DNA of 34,599 nt from Levilactobacillus hammesii DSM 16381 (GTDB taxonomy: Bacteria; Bacillota; Bacilli; Lactobacillales; Lactobacillaceae), in the NCBI RefSeq assembly GCF_001434395.1, contig NZ_AZFS01000062.1, forward strand, positions 1-34,599. Reading direction: 5' to 3'. Below are positions 14,559 to 22,155 of the stretch, piece after piece. The notes under the pieces are model-generated. The model was not told the origin of the DNA, ran no database searches, and saw nothing but the letters and a program-made list of their open reading frames with translations. The translations under genes were made by a program, and so were the position numbers. Positions within the stretch are counted from its first letter, which is position 1, and each line of letters begins with the position of its first letter.

Positions 14559-15305
14559 ATGAAAATAATCATTGCCCCCGCTAAGAAGATGATCGTCGAC
14601 ACCGACACCTTCGCGGCCGACGACCGTCCGCAATACTTGGATCGAACCCAACGCATCCTCCAACAGTTGCGTCAACTGAGCTATGCCGAAGCCAAGGCCC
14701 TGTGGCACTGTAGCGACAAGCTGGCACAATCCAACTACGATTGGCTGCAAAAACTCGACTTGACCCGTCAACTAACCCCGGCCTTGCTGGCCTTCAGTGG
14801 GATTCAGTACCAGTACATGGCCCCGGATCTGTTCACCGCGCCCGCCCTCGATTACGTGCGAGCAAACCTGCGCATCCTTTCCGGCTTTTACGGCATCCTG
14901 CGGCCCTTTGATGGTGTCGTCCCCTATCGCCTGGAAATGCAGTCACGCTTACAGTTGGACGGCACCCGCAACCTCTATGACTTCTGGGGGCCGCGGCTCT
15001 ATCAGGCCCTAACGCCCGTGCCGGAACCCATCATCAATCTGGCCTCGCAGGAGTACGCCAAGACCATCATCCCCTACCTGGCCCCGAGTCAGCCACTGGT
15101 CACCGTCGTTTTTGGTAGCCTGGTGGACGGCCGCGTGAAGACCAAGGCCACCCTGGCCAAGATGGCTCGCGGTGAGATGGTGCGTTTCTTGGCGGAACAT
15201 CAGGCCCAAAACATCCGCGACGTGACGGCCTTCGATCATCCCGACTGGATCTACTCGGCGGAACGCTCAACTTCAGATAAGCTGGTCTTTATTTACCAAA
15301 AATGA
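14559..15305 (+). CDS. yaaA: YaaA family peroxide stress protein
   Basis: A 248-aa protein of the UPF0246/DUF328 family. In E. coli YaaA lowers intracellular free iron during hydrogen peroxide stress and its fold binds DNA. The N-terminal IIIAPAKKM, the central FSGIQYQYMAPDLF and the RILSGFYGILRPFDGVVPYRLEM block are the strongly conserved family segments. Length is normal. The ATG at 14559 lies about 11 nt after GAAAGAAGG. It is a stand-alone gene between two terminators; its stop codon is inside the stem of the downstream terminator. Confidence 0.9.
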   Translation: MKIIIAPAKKMIVDTDTFAADDRPQYLDRTQRILQQLRQLSYAEAKALWHCSDKLAQSNYDWLQKLDLTRQLTPALLAFSGIQYQYMAPDLFTAPALDYVRANLRILSGFYGILRPFDGVVPYRLEMQSRLQLDGTRNLYDFWGPRLYQALTPVPEPIINLASQEYAKTIIPYLAPSQPLVTVVFGSLVDGRVKTKATLAKMARGEMVRFLAEHQAQNIRDVTAFDHPDWIYSAERSTSDKLVFIYQK

Positions 15306-15328
15306 CACCAATTAGGTGTCATTTTTTT
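15298..15328. terminator. Bidirectional terminator between yaaA and the TetR gene
   Basis: TGACACC (15303-15309) pairs with GGTGTCA (15315-15321), with seven T residues on the plus side and five on the minus side. It overlaps the yaaA stop codon. Confidence 0.85.
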
Positions 15329-15905
15329 AACCACGAAAATCCGCCAAAAAGCCCTGTAGCCCCCGCATGTTCAACGCGAGTAACCGTTCCTTGAACTCCG
15401 GCAGTGAGATCGCCAGTTGGCCGGTAATGTAGAGCCGAAACAACGTCAGTGTACTGTCAATCAGGAAATTTACGCCGATCTGGGCGTCCATGGCACTCAA
15501 CTGATAGTCCGCTTGAAAGCTCGCCGTCAACCCGGCCGCCACGCGCCGTTTAACCCGCCGCGACAGGAAGCTGTAGTCATCCGACGTCAGAATAAAGGTG
15601 TAGAATTTCGGTGCTTTTTCGAAAAAGTCGTCCAACCGTTCGAACCACACGCCCGAGTTATTTAACGGATCATGATCCATTGGCGCCTGCAACAACAGGC
15701 CCAACAGCTGGTCAGCAATCTCAGCCGTAAAGGTATCCGCCAAATCATCGATCGACTCAAAATGCAGGTAAAAGGTCTTGCGGTTGATATTCGCCTCGGC
15801 GGTTAGCTGTTGCACCGTAATCTCCCGAAACCGATATTGTTGGGCCAGCTTACGAAAGGCCTCTCGTAGTGCTTGGTTAGTTCTGGCAACGCGTCTATCT
15901 GTCAT
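15327..15905 (-). CDS. TetR-family transcriptional regulator
   Basis: 192 aa. The N-terminal helix-turn-helix occupies about 8-55 (ITVQQLTAEANINRKTFYLHF is the recognition part). The C-terminal ligand domain resembles the group that includes YhgD, whose gene neighbours yhgE in Bacillus subtilis. The ATG at 15905 follows GGAGGG by 5 nt; a longer frame to 16016 has no ribosome binding site and would cover the intergenic region. It diverges from the YhgE/Pip gene, which is its most probable target. Confidence 0.9.
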   Translation of the reverse strand: MTDRRVARTNQALREAFRKLAQQYRFREITVQQLTAEANINRKTFYLHFESIDDLADTFTAEIADQLLGLLLQAPMDHDPLNNSGVWFERLDDFFEKAPKFYTFILTSDDYSFLSRRVKRRVAAGLTASFQADYQLSAMDAQIGVNFLIDSTLTLFRLYITGQLAISLPEFKERLLALNMRGLQGFLADFRG

Positions 15906-16063
15906 CCAATCCCTCCAGTTACGCCTCAGATGGGGTAAAAGTGCGGCATAATCCTCAGACTGCGCCCTTCTGTTGTGGACGCTCCCCTGCAATGCGCTTA
16001 TGCTTTGGCCACACATGAGGTTTATTTTGACTTCAGGATACCATAACCGAGGGGGAGTCGCCG

Positions 16064-18838
16064 ATGATTCGAGCCGAATGGCGTTATTTAATCAAACACA
16101 AATTACTCTTAATCGTGCTGGCGGTGGTGATGCTGATTCCATCCATCTACGCCGTCACTTTTCTAAAATCCATGTGGGACCCTTACGGAAAGTTGGGTGA
16201 CTTACCGATTGCCGTGGTCAATCAGGACCAACCCGTCCATTATCAGGGGAAGTCGCTCGCCGCGGGACAAAATCTCACCCAGAACCTCAAATCGTCCACC
16301 GCGATGAAATTCACCCCCGTTGCAACCGAAGCCACGGCTAAACAGGGACTGCGCGATGGCAAGTACTACATGGTGATTACGATTCCGCGGACTTTCTCAC
16401 ACAACGCGACCACCCTCATGAACCAGCATCCGCAACAGATGGTACTTCACTACGAGACCAGTGCGGGACACAGCTTTATCGCGGCCAAACTGACTGCCAG
16501 TGCTGCCAAATCCGCCGCCCAGTCCGTCAGCGATACGGTCACGAAGAGTTACGCCAAAACCATGTTTGCCACTGTCAAAAAGCTCGGAAATGGTCTCACG
16601 CAAGCCGGCAAGGGCAGCCACAAATTAGCCGCCGGCGGGCAACAACTCACCCAAGCAGACCAAAAGATCGCGACTGGTCTGGATACTCTGGCCACGAGCA
16701 CCGTTAAGTTGACCGATGGCGAGCATACTATCACCAGCAAGCTCACCCAATACGTCAACGGCGTCCAGAAAGCGGCAGCTGGCAGCCAGCAACTGAGCAC
16801 GGGCTTGGACCAACTGCTCAGCAAATCATCTCAGCTCACGACGGGCGTCCAGAAGTTGGCCTCTGGCAGTCAACGCGTTAGTGAAGGGGTCGCCGCTTAT
16901 ACGCAGGGTACCGACAAATTAAATACCGCGGCCACGCAACTAGCCAGTGGGAGTCGCACGGCCCAAACGGGGACGCAACAATACGTCAGCGGCGTCACCA
17001 CGACCAATGCCGGTGCCCAACAGCTCAGCGGCAACCTAACCACTCTAGCTACCAGCACCCAACAACTGGGGACCAGCACGACTGCCCTCACCGATGGCGG
17101 CCAGCAGCTCGCGACCAGTTACGCCAAATTAGCCACGGGGAGCGCCGCACTAACCAGTGGCCTGCAGAAGATACAGGCGGGGTTACAAACCTCGCAAGAC
17201 CAGCAGGCAACCCTCAAGCAGGCCGTTGCCAAGCTGGCCGGCAGCGATCAGAGCACCACCGCCGTCAAGAGTGACGCCAGCAAACTGCAGGCCGCGCTCA
17301 GTGACCTCAGTAGCGCTAGCACACAACAATCGGCGGCCCTGCAAAGCAAGCTGGCCGCCACGGCGGATGCCCAGGGGCTGACGGCGGCACAAAAATCAGC
17401 CATGCTCAAGGCCGCGAGCGACAGCACCAGTAACAGCAGTGCCCTCAGTGACGCCCAAGATGCGGCCAAGCAACTCAACAGCGACCTCAGCAAGCTTAAC
17501 GATGTCGGTTCAGCCGCGGCCGACCTGCAAAGTGGTTTGACCAAGGCAGCCAGTGCTCAGGACGATCTCACCACCGGCATAACCACGCTGGCTAATAGCT
17601 CGGCCACATTGACCAGTGGCCTGCAACGGGCTAACCAGTCTTTGACCCAACTCACCGATGGCCTGACAACCCTCAACAACAAGGTTCCTCATCTGACAGC
17701 GGGAACCTCACAACTCGCTTCAGGCGCTACCAAATTAGCCGCTGGCACCGGTCAGTTGGCGGCTAAGGGCGATCAACTGGCAAGGGGAACGGCACAGTTA
17801 GCGACAGGGAATGCCCAACTCGCTGCGGGAACACACCAACTGACCGCTAAAAATACGAGTCTGACCGATGGTGCCAACAGTCTTGCCACGGGGCTAACCA
17901 CCCTCAATCAGCAGACACCACAACTCAGCCAGGGGGTTGGCCAACTCGCCGATGGGGCTGATACCTTAACCAGCGGCCTGAATACGCTGGCCAGCAGCGG
18001 GCCGCAGCTCACCGGTGCTCTACAAACGGCCGCCAACGGCACGCAACGGGTCACCGCGGGCGCTCAACAACTCGCGACTGGCGCCGGTCAAGCCACAACC
18101 GGTGCGGCTAAGGTCCAGTCTGGCAACACGAAACTCGCAACCTCGCTGAACAGCGCCGGCAAAAAGGCCACGGTTCACCCATCACAACTGACCTACCGGC
18201 AATTTGCCCAGCCCACAACGACCACGCACAGCGATCCGGATGACGCCCCGGACAACGGGACGGGGATGGCACCCTACATGATGTCGGTCTCCCTGTTTGT
18301 CGGAGCCTTAGCGTTCAATCTGATGTTTGACATGTACACGCCCCGCAAATACCCGCGGAGTGGCTGGAGCTGGTGGTTAGGAAAGACTTCCATCATGACC
18401 GCCTTTGTCCTGGGTGAGGCCCTCTTCATGACGGGACTGCTGGTCGCCATCGACGGCTTGTCCCCGATCCACCCTTGGGCAACCTTTATGATGCTGCTGA
18501 TCACCGGGGGTGCCTCCATGAGCATCATCTACTGGCTCAACCTCGTCTTGGGGAGACCGGGGGCCTTCTTCAGCATGGTTCTGTTGGTCTTGCAACTCGG
18601 CGGTTCGGCCGGCACGTACCCGTTACAGCTGACCAACGGCTTCTTCCAGGCGATCCATCCCTGGTTACCGATGACGTACTCGGTCAATGGCCTGCGAGAA
18701 ACGCTGATGATTGGCAACTCGGCCATCCGCGATATGGCGGTACTCGTGACCATAATGATCATCTTTTCTAGCTTGAGTATCCTCTTCTACACCCGCCGAC
18801 ACGGCCGCATCAGCGAGATCGATATTCCAGAAATCTAA
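16064..18838 (+). CDS. YhgE/Pip-family membrane protein with long internal repeats
   Basis: 924 aa. The N terminus has one membrane helix (about 12-35) followed by the conserved Pip segment LPIAVVNQD. The centre (about 170-690) is a long extracellular stretch of degenerate repeats of the type L-x-x-G-x-x-Q-L-A-x-G, predicted as an extended helical stalk. The last 200 residues hold five or six helices related to ABC-2 permeases. Family members include Lactococcus phage infection protein Pip and Mycobacterium MmpL-like YhgE proteins; the cellular role is poorly defined (export, or type VII-like secretion with LXG proteins). The ATG at 16064 follows GAGGGGGAG. The product is longer than the roughly 775 aa of B. 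subtilis YhgE, because of the repeats. Confidence 0.9.
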   Translation: MIRAEWRYLIKHKLLLIVLAVVMLIPSIYAVTFLKSMWDPYGKLGDLPIAVVNQDQPVHYQGKSLAAGQNLTQNLKSSTAMKFTPVATEATAKQGLRDGKYYMVITIPRTFSHNATTLMNQHPQQMVLHYETSAGHSFIAAKLTASAAKSAAQSVSDTVTKSYAKTMFATVKKLGNGLTQAGKGSHKLAAGGQQLTQADQKIATGLDTLATSTVKLTDGEHTITSKLTQYVNGVQKAAAGSQQLSTGLDQLLSKSSQLTTGVQKLASGSQRVSEGVAAYTQGTDKLNTAATQLASGSRTAQTGTQQYVSGVTTTNAGAQQLSGNLTTLATSTQQLGTSTTALTDGGQQLATSYAKLATGSAALTSGLQKIQAGLQTSQDQQATLKQAVAKLAGSDQSTTAVKSDASKLQAALSDLSSASTQQSAALQSKLAATADAQGLTAAQKSAMLKAASDSTSNSSALSDAQDAAKQLNSDLSKLNDVGSAAADLQSGLTKAASAQDDLTTGITTLANSSATLTSGLQRANQSLTQLTDGLTTLNNKVPHLTAGTSQLASGATKLAAGTGQLAAKGDQLARGTAQLATGNAQLAAGTHQLTAKNTSLTDGANSLATGLTTLNQQTPQLSQGVGQLADGADTLTSGLNTLASSGPQLTGALQTAANGTQRVTAGAQQLATGAGQATTGAAKVQSGNTKLATSLNSAGKKATVHPSQLTYRQFAQPTTTTHSDPDDAPDNGTGMAPYMMSVSLFVGALAFNLMFDMYTPRKYPRSGWSWWLGKTSIMTAFVLGEALFMTGLLVAIDGLSPIHPWATFMMLLITGGASMSIIYWLNLVLGRPGAFFSMVLLVLQLGGSAGTYPLQLTNGFFQAIHPWLPMTYSVNGLRETLMIGNSAIRDMAVLVTIMIIFSSLSILFYTRRHGRISEIDIPEI

Positions 18839-18864
18839 CTACACAACCATCACCAATTTTGTTG

Positions 18865-18901
18865 AAGGGCCTCCCGAAATCATCTTCGGGAGGCCCTTCT
18901 T
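18865..18901 (+). terminator. Terminator of the YhgE/Pip gene
   Basis: A perfect 14-bp stem, AAGGGCCTCCCGAA (18865-18878) with TTCGGGAGGCCCTT (18885-18898), has only a short pyrimidine tail. Confidence 0.75.
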
Positions 18902-19006
18902 GCGTCCCGGCGAAGGTTTGCCCCCTATACCTTTACTAACGAAGAAAAGTCGGATTGTGTCGCACGTTTCGCGTAATCCTTAGCAAATCTTTAGAATCGA
19001 ACGCGA

Positions 19007-19022
19007 TGTTTCACATGAAACA
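19007..19022. promoter_or_regulatory. parS-like 16-bp site, copy 4
   Basis: TGTTTCACATGAAACA lies between the converging YhgE and OsmC genes, next to the OsmC operon terminator. Confidence 0.6.
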
Positions 19023-19027
19023 ATGCA

Positions 19028-19064
19028 CCAAAACAGCGGCGCATCTCGCGAATACGCCGCTGTT
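19028..19064 (-). terminator. Terminator of the OsmC operon
   Basis: AACAGCGGCG (19032-19041) pairs perfectly with CGCCGCTGTT (19055-19064). On the minus strand it is followed by TTTTGG. Confidence 0.7.
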
Positions 19065-19084
19065 CATTCTAAGTTGATTTTCTG

Positions 19085-19498
19085 CTAAGCCATTACTGCT
19101 ACGCCCGTCCGCTTAACCGGCACGGTATTGGTCAGGTTATCCATGACGGGACACGTGTTCTCGGCAAACGTCATAAAATCATGACACTTCTGCTTAGACT
19201 CATCCGTATCGAAATGAACGGCCACCCCGATGCGTGCCATCCCCGGCCGTTGGGCATCCGCTGGCTTAATGCCCTCCAGCGTATAGTAAAAGTCACGGTA
19301 GGTGAAGTCCTGTTGCTGGTTAAAGGAGGCCATCACAATGGCCTCACAAGCCCCCAAGGCCTGCAAAATGGCCTCGTGGGAACTCGGCGCCGTCGGTGAA
19401 TCCGGCGCTAGCTTAACCTTGAAGTCCCGCACAGCTGCCTGGTATTCATTAGGCTTAGCCGTACTGGTTACCTGCACTTTAAACGTCTCCATTGCCAT
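19085..19498 (-). CDS. OsmC/Ohr-family peroxiredoxin-like protein
   Basis: A 137-aa protein of the OsmC fold, whose members reduce organic hydroperoxides with a reactive Cys pair. Both expected cysteines are present: Cys51 in QALGACEAIV on the central helix and Cys116 in ENTCPVMDNL. It should be an active thiol peroxidase. The ATG at 19498 lies 8 nt after GGAGG. It is the second gene of an operon, 14 nt after a paralogue, and the operon diverges from an OhrR-like MarR gene. Confidence 0.85.
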   Translation of the reverse strand: MAMETFKVQVTSTAKPNEYQAAVRDFKVKLAPDSPTAPSSHEAILQALGACEAIVMASFNQQQDFTYRDFYYTLEGIKPADAQRPGMARIGVAVHFDTDESKQKCHDFMTFAENTCPVMDNLTNTVPVKRTGVAVMA

Positions 19499-19512
19499 GT
19501 TGAAGGCCTCCT

Positions 19513-19950
19513 TTAAACGATTTCGACTTGGTCTAAGACGACGGTTACGCCATGACTCAGCATGTCCTCAATCGGACAGTTTGCCGCAACCAAGTCGGCG
19601 AATTTCCCACAATCTGCTTGGGATTCTTGGGTTTTGAATTGCAACTGGTAACGGATTTCCTGAAAGCCATTCCGAATATCCGGATCACCCATAAAACCAG
19701 CTGCATCCAAATCACCCTCGAGACTAACGATCATTTGCTCATAATTGAACTTATTTTTCGGCGCTAATTCCGCCGCCGTCTCCTGTAGAGAGGTGCCCAG
19801 CGAACTCAAAACCAGCTCAACTGGATTCATCCCCGTGTTCGTCCCACCCAAGCTCTCCGGCTCGTCAATGGTGGTATGTATGCCACGAGAATGGACGTCA
19901 ACTTGTAGACTAGACGGTGTCTTTCTAGCGGTTGCCTGATATCTTTCCAT
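19513..19950 (-). CDS. OsmC-family protein lacking the first catalytic Cys
   Basis: A 145-aa OsmC-fold protein, first gene of the two-gene operon. The region equivalent to the peroxidatic motif reads ELVLSSLGTSLQETA, so Ser54 stands where OsmC and Ohr have Cys. The second conserved Cys is kept (Cys125, in ANCPIEDML) and another occurs at Cys114. Either it is catalytically impaired, or it uses another chemistry or a binding role. The ATG at 19950 follows AGGGGG. Promoter, MarR palindrome and a cre-like box lie upstream. Confidence 0.85.
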   Translation of the reverse strand: MERYQATARKTPSSLQVDVHSRGIHTTIDEPESLGGTNTGMNPVELVLSSLGTSLQETAAELAPKNKFNYEQMIVSLEGDLDAAGFMGDPDIRNGFQEIRYQLQFKTQESQADCGKFADLVAANCPIEDMLSHGVTVVLDQVEIV

Positions 19951-19975
19951 TGGTGTAACCCCCTAGTTTGAATTG

Positions 19976-19989
19976 ATGAAGCGCTTACA
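19976..19989. promoter_or_regulatory. cre-like box at the OsmC operon transcript start
   Basis: On the minus strand TGTAAGCGCTTCAT matches the cre consensus at 13 of 14 positions. It lies just downstream of the -10, where CcpA binding would block transcription. Confidence 0.6.
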
Positions 19990-19995
19990 ACCCCT

Positions 19996-20023
19996 ATTAT
20001 AATGAATAACTGAGCAAAGTCAA
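19996..20023 (-). promoter_or_regulatory. Promoter of the OsmC operon
   Basis: On the minus strand TTGACT (20023-20018), 16-bp spacer and TATAAT (20001-19996). The -35 touches the MarR palindrome. Confidence 0.8.
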
Positions 20024-20038
20024 TAGTTAGCTAACTAT
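20023..20038. promoter_or_regulatory. MarR operator: perfect 16-bp palindrome
   Basis: ATAGTTAGCTAACTAT is a perfect palindrome between the divergent OsmC operon and MarR gene. It abuts the -35 of one promoter and overlaps the -35 position of the other, so one bound dimer could repress both. Confidence 0.8.
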
Positions 20039-20058
20039 CTATTTTTAAGAGAAATCAT

Positions 20059-20066
20059 GGTATAAT
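20059..20066 (+). promoter_or_regulatory. Extended -10 promoter of the marR gene
   Basis: TATAAT (20061-20066) preceded by TGG forms an extended -10. The -35 region (20038-20043, TCTATT) is poor and partly inside the palindrome. Confidence 0.6.
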
Positions 20067-20100
20067 ACAGTATCAACTTTTTCGAGGGTGGTGACTTTGA

Positions 20101-20541
20101 ATGGCAACATCGCAATTCGACTTAGATAGCTGTATCATGTGCATTACATCGCGCAGTAGCAAACTGTTCGCCAGCAAATTTAACGATGCCATGGCGCCCA
20201 TGGGGATTAACCGCAGTTCCTGGATGGCCCTCTACTACATCGACCAGCAGCAACAGATCCGGCAGCGCGACCTCGCCGAGTTGGTCGGCGTGACGGGACC
20301 CAGTATGGTCAAGATCGTCAATCAGCTAAGCGCGGCCAAACTGATTACCGTGGCCGTCAGTGCCAAAGACCACCGCGCCCGACTGCTCACACTCACGCCA
20401 GCTGGCATCCAGCTACTGAACGAGAGTATTCCGTTGGCTGAGGATTTTCGCAAGCGGGTCACCGCAGGCATTCCGCAAGCTGACCTCGATACGCTCGATC
20501 GGGTCATGGAACAGATGATGGCCAATGCCAACGAACTTTAA
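20101..20541 (+). CDS. MarR-family regulator, OhrR-like
   Basis: 146 aa with a MarR winged helix-turn-helix (about 55-100: QRDLAELVGVTGPSMVKIVNQL, then the wing SAKDHRARLLTLT). Near the N terminus it has Cys11 and Cys14 (SCIMC); OhrR repressors sense organic peroxides through a Cys at an equivalent place at the start of helix 1, so redox sensing is likely. It diverges from the OsmC pair, the classic Ohr/OhrR arrangement. The ATG at 20101 follows GAGGGTGG. A second Cys three residues away from the first is less usual and could allow an intramolecular disulfide. Confidence 0.9.
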   Translation: MATSQFDLDSCIMCITSRSSKLFASKFNDAMAPMGINRSSWMALYYIDQQQQIRQRDLAELVGVTGPSMVKIVNQLSAAKLITVAVSAKDHRARLLTLTPAGIQLLNESIPLAEDFRKRVTAGIPQADLDTLDRVMEQMMANANEL

Positions 20542-20551
20542 GCCTAAACAT

Positions 20552-20593
20552 AAACGCTCGTCACACCCTTAATCGGGAGTGGCGAGCGTTTTA
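20552..20593 (+). terminator. Terminator of the marR gene
   Basis: AAACGCTCGTCAC (20552-20564) pairs with GTGGCGAGCGTTT (20579-20591), one wobble, then a short T-run. Confidence 0.8.
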
Positions 20594-20640
20594 ATCTGAA
20601 TTTATTTGCCCTTAATCAGGTCTTGCCCTAACGGCTTAGA

Positions 20641-20709
20641 TCAGCGGATAAAATCAGCCAAAAGCGTGCCCCCGCCCAGTCCCAGGTCGGTAACAACGCC
20701 ATCAATCAT
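20641..20709 (-). CDS. Tiny ORF coupled to the iminopeptidase stop
   Basis: A 22-aa frame (MIDGVVTDLG at the N terminus) starts at ATG 20709, overlapping the TGA of the upstream gene by one base, and ends at 20641. There is no separate ribosome binding site; expression could only be by translational coupling. It may be the remnant of a downstream gene. Function is unknown. Confidence 0.2.
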   Translation of the reverse strand: MIDGVVTDLGLGGGTLLADFIR

Positions 20710-21593
20710 CAGTCGTTTTGGGCCAGCCAAGTGGTCAAGCGTGCCAGGTAGGCCGGTGTTTCCTCGATAAATGCCATGTGCCGGCTGTGAGCAAATAACG
20801 TCCACTCGGCGTGTGGCAGGTGATCAACCATGGTTTTGGCGACCAGCGGCGTGCACAGATCGTTAACGCCACTCGTCACCAGCGTGGGAACGGTCAGCCG
20901 CGTCAGCTTTTCCGTGTACTCGTAGCCCTTGAGATTGCCGCTGGGAAAATACTCGTTGGGCCCCCAGGCGGTGGTGTAGGCCGCCGTGCCACTGCGTTTG
21001 GGCCGGCGCAAAAACTCGGGTGACGCTGCCGTGATGGGCCCTGCAGCGTGGCGCGTCATGAAGTGCTGATTGGCTGCCAGGTAGGCCGGTTGCGTGAAGT
21101 CGCCCGTCGTTTCCGCCTGAGCGATGGCGGCTTGGTCGGCTGGCGCCATGAACCCGATCATTCGGTGTTGTTCCTGCGCCCAGAGCTTGGCCGAGGACAA
21201 CGTGCTGGCCAACGTCAGGCTCTGAATCCCTTGGGACTGGTGGTCACACAGATAAATGATGGCCAGCATGCCGCCCCAGGATTGGCCGAGTAAGTGGACG
21301 TGCTTCAGGCCCAAGTAATCCCGTAACGCTTGGAGCTCCGCCACCCAGGTTGCCGCTTGCCACAGGCTGGTATCCGCTGGCATATCGGATTTGCCACAGC
21401 CCAATTGATCGTACATCACAACCGTTCGCCCCGTCTGCGCCGTTAACTCGTCAAACGCCTCAAAGTAATTGTGGGTCGAACCCGGACCGCCGTGAAGCAG
21501 AAGCAGCGGCGTTTGGCCATTGTTCAGATCGCCCACGACCCGGTAGTACGTGTGATAATTTTGAAATGGCATGAAGCCTTCTGTGATTTGCAT
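20709..21593 (-). CDS. pepI: Proline iminopeptidase (alpha/beta hydrolase)
   Basis: 294 aa, the typical size of lactobacillus PepI, which releases N-terminal proline from peptides in the cytoplasm. The oxyanion-hole motif HGGPG is at 34-38, the nucleophile elbow GQSWGG holds Ser105, and Asp245 and His272 complete the triad. Family-typical features include YDQLGCGKSD and the cap region. The ATG at 21593 follows GAGGGACG. It sits alone; only a 22-codon frame overlaps its stop. Related leucyl or other iminopeptidase activity is possible within the S33 family. Confidence 0.85.
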   Translation of the reverse strand: MQITEGFMPFQNYHTYYRVVGDLNNGQTPLLLLHGGPGSTHNYFEAFDELTAQTGRTVVMYDQLGCGKSDMPADTSLWQAATWVAELQALRDYLGLKHVHLLGQSWGGMLAIIYLCDHQSQGIQSLTLASTLSSAKLWAQEQHRMIGFMAPADQAAIAQAETTGDFTQPAYLAANQHFMTRHAAGPITAASPEFLRRPKRSGTAAYTTAWGPNEYFPSGNLKGYEYTEKLTRLTVPTLVTSGVNDLCTPLVAKTMVDHLPHAEWTLFAHSRHMAFIEETPAYLARLTTWLAQND

Positions 21594-21879
21594 AAACGTC
21601 CCTCGATTTCGTCGTTGAGTTCCTCTATCCGTATAAATTCTGATTATCAGCCATCATGACCGAAGAGAGGCAGACCTTTACGCTGTCCCTTACGCTAAGG
21701 TATTTCGCTGATAGCCTAAAAACTTATGTATTGTCTCTAGTGATAGTCGCTCTACACGTCTTGTGCCTTTCTTAGGTCAGGACTCCCCCACTTGACCATA
21801 CTTAAAACTCATACAGCTGTGACTGTATAAAATCAACCAACTATTTTGAATCGTTAAGACGTTAACCGCGGCCAACCCC
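21594..21879. other. Intergenic region without a clear gene
   Basis: About 290 bp, lower in GC than its surroundings. I see only a short dyad (ATACAG with CTGTAT, around 21821-21838) and no ribosome-bound frame. It contains the 3' flank of the 38-aa ORF and the 5' flank of pepI. Confidence 0.4.
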
Positions 21880-21996
21880 CTAAAGCCACGCAAAATAACT
21901 CAGCAATATCTTGAAGACGATGTATGACATCGCAATACCTACAATGACGGCAACACAACCAAACTGGTCCCCGTCAAACGCTGGCTTATTATTCAT
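21880..21996 (-). CDS. 38-aa single-pass membrane protein
   Basis: ATG at 21996 lies 8 nt after GGGAG (inside GGGAGTGGAG). The peptide starts MNNKPAFDGD, has one strongly hydrophobic helix from about residue 13 to 38 (including VAVIVGIAMSYIVFK) and ends with the sequence LLSYFAWL. An extended -10 (TGC-TATGAT) is seen about 70 bp upstream. It resembles many unannotated small membrane proteins and has no recognisable family. The transcriptional unit appears to be its own. Coding potential rests on ribosome binding site, helix and length. Confidence 0.55.
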   Translation of the reverse strand: MNNKPAFDGDQFGCVAVIVGIAMSYIVFKILLSYFAWL

Positions 21997-22117
21997 TTAC
22001 TCCACTCCCGTTAGTTGATCTACCCCTCTTGGTAGTTGACGCTAGATTTGAAGTTACGTCAGTAATCATAGCATAAATTTTCGGCCTAACGTCTTCGGGT
22101 CTCACATCCGCGCAATC

Positions 22118-22148
22118 AAAAAGGGCCTGAGACCAATGTCTCAAACCC
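22118..22148 (-). terminator. Terminator of the DUF1097 gene
   Basis: On the minus strand a stem TGAGAC-ATT-GGTCTCA extended by GGG with CCC is followed by TTTTT. Confidence 0.75.
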
Positions 22149-22155
22149 ATAGTCG

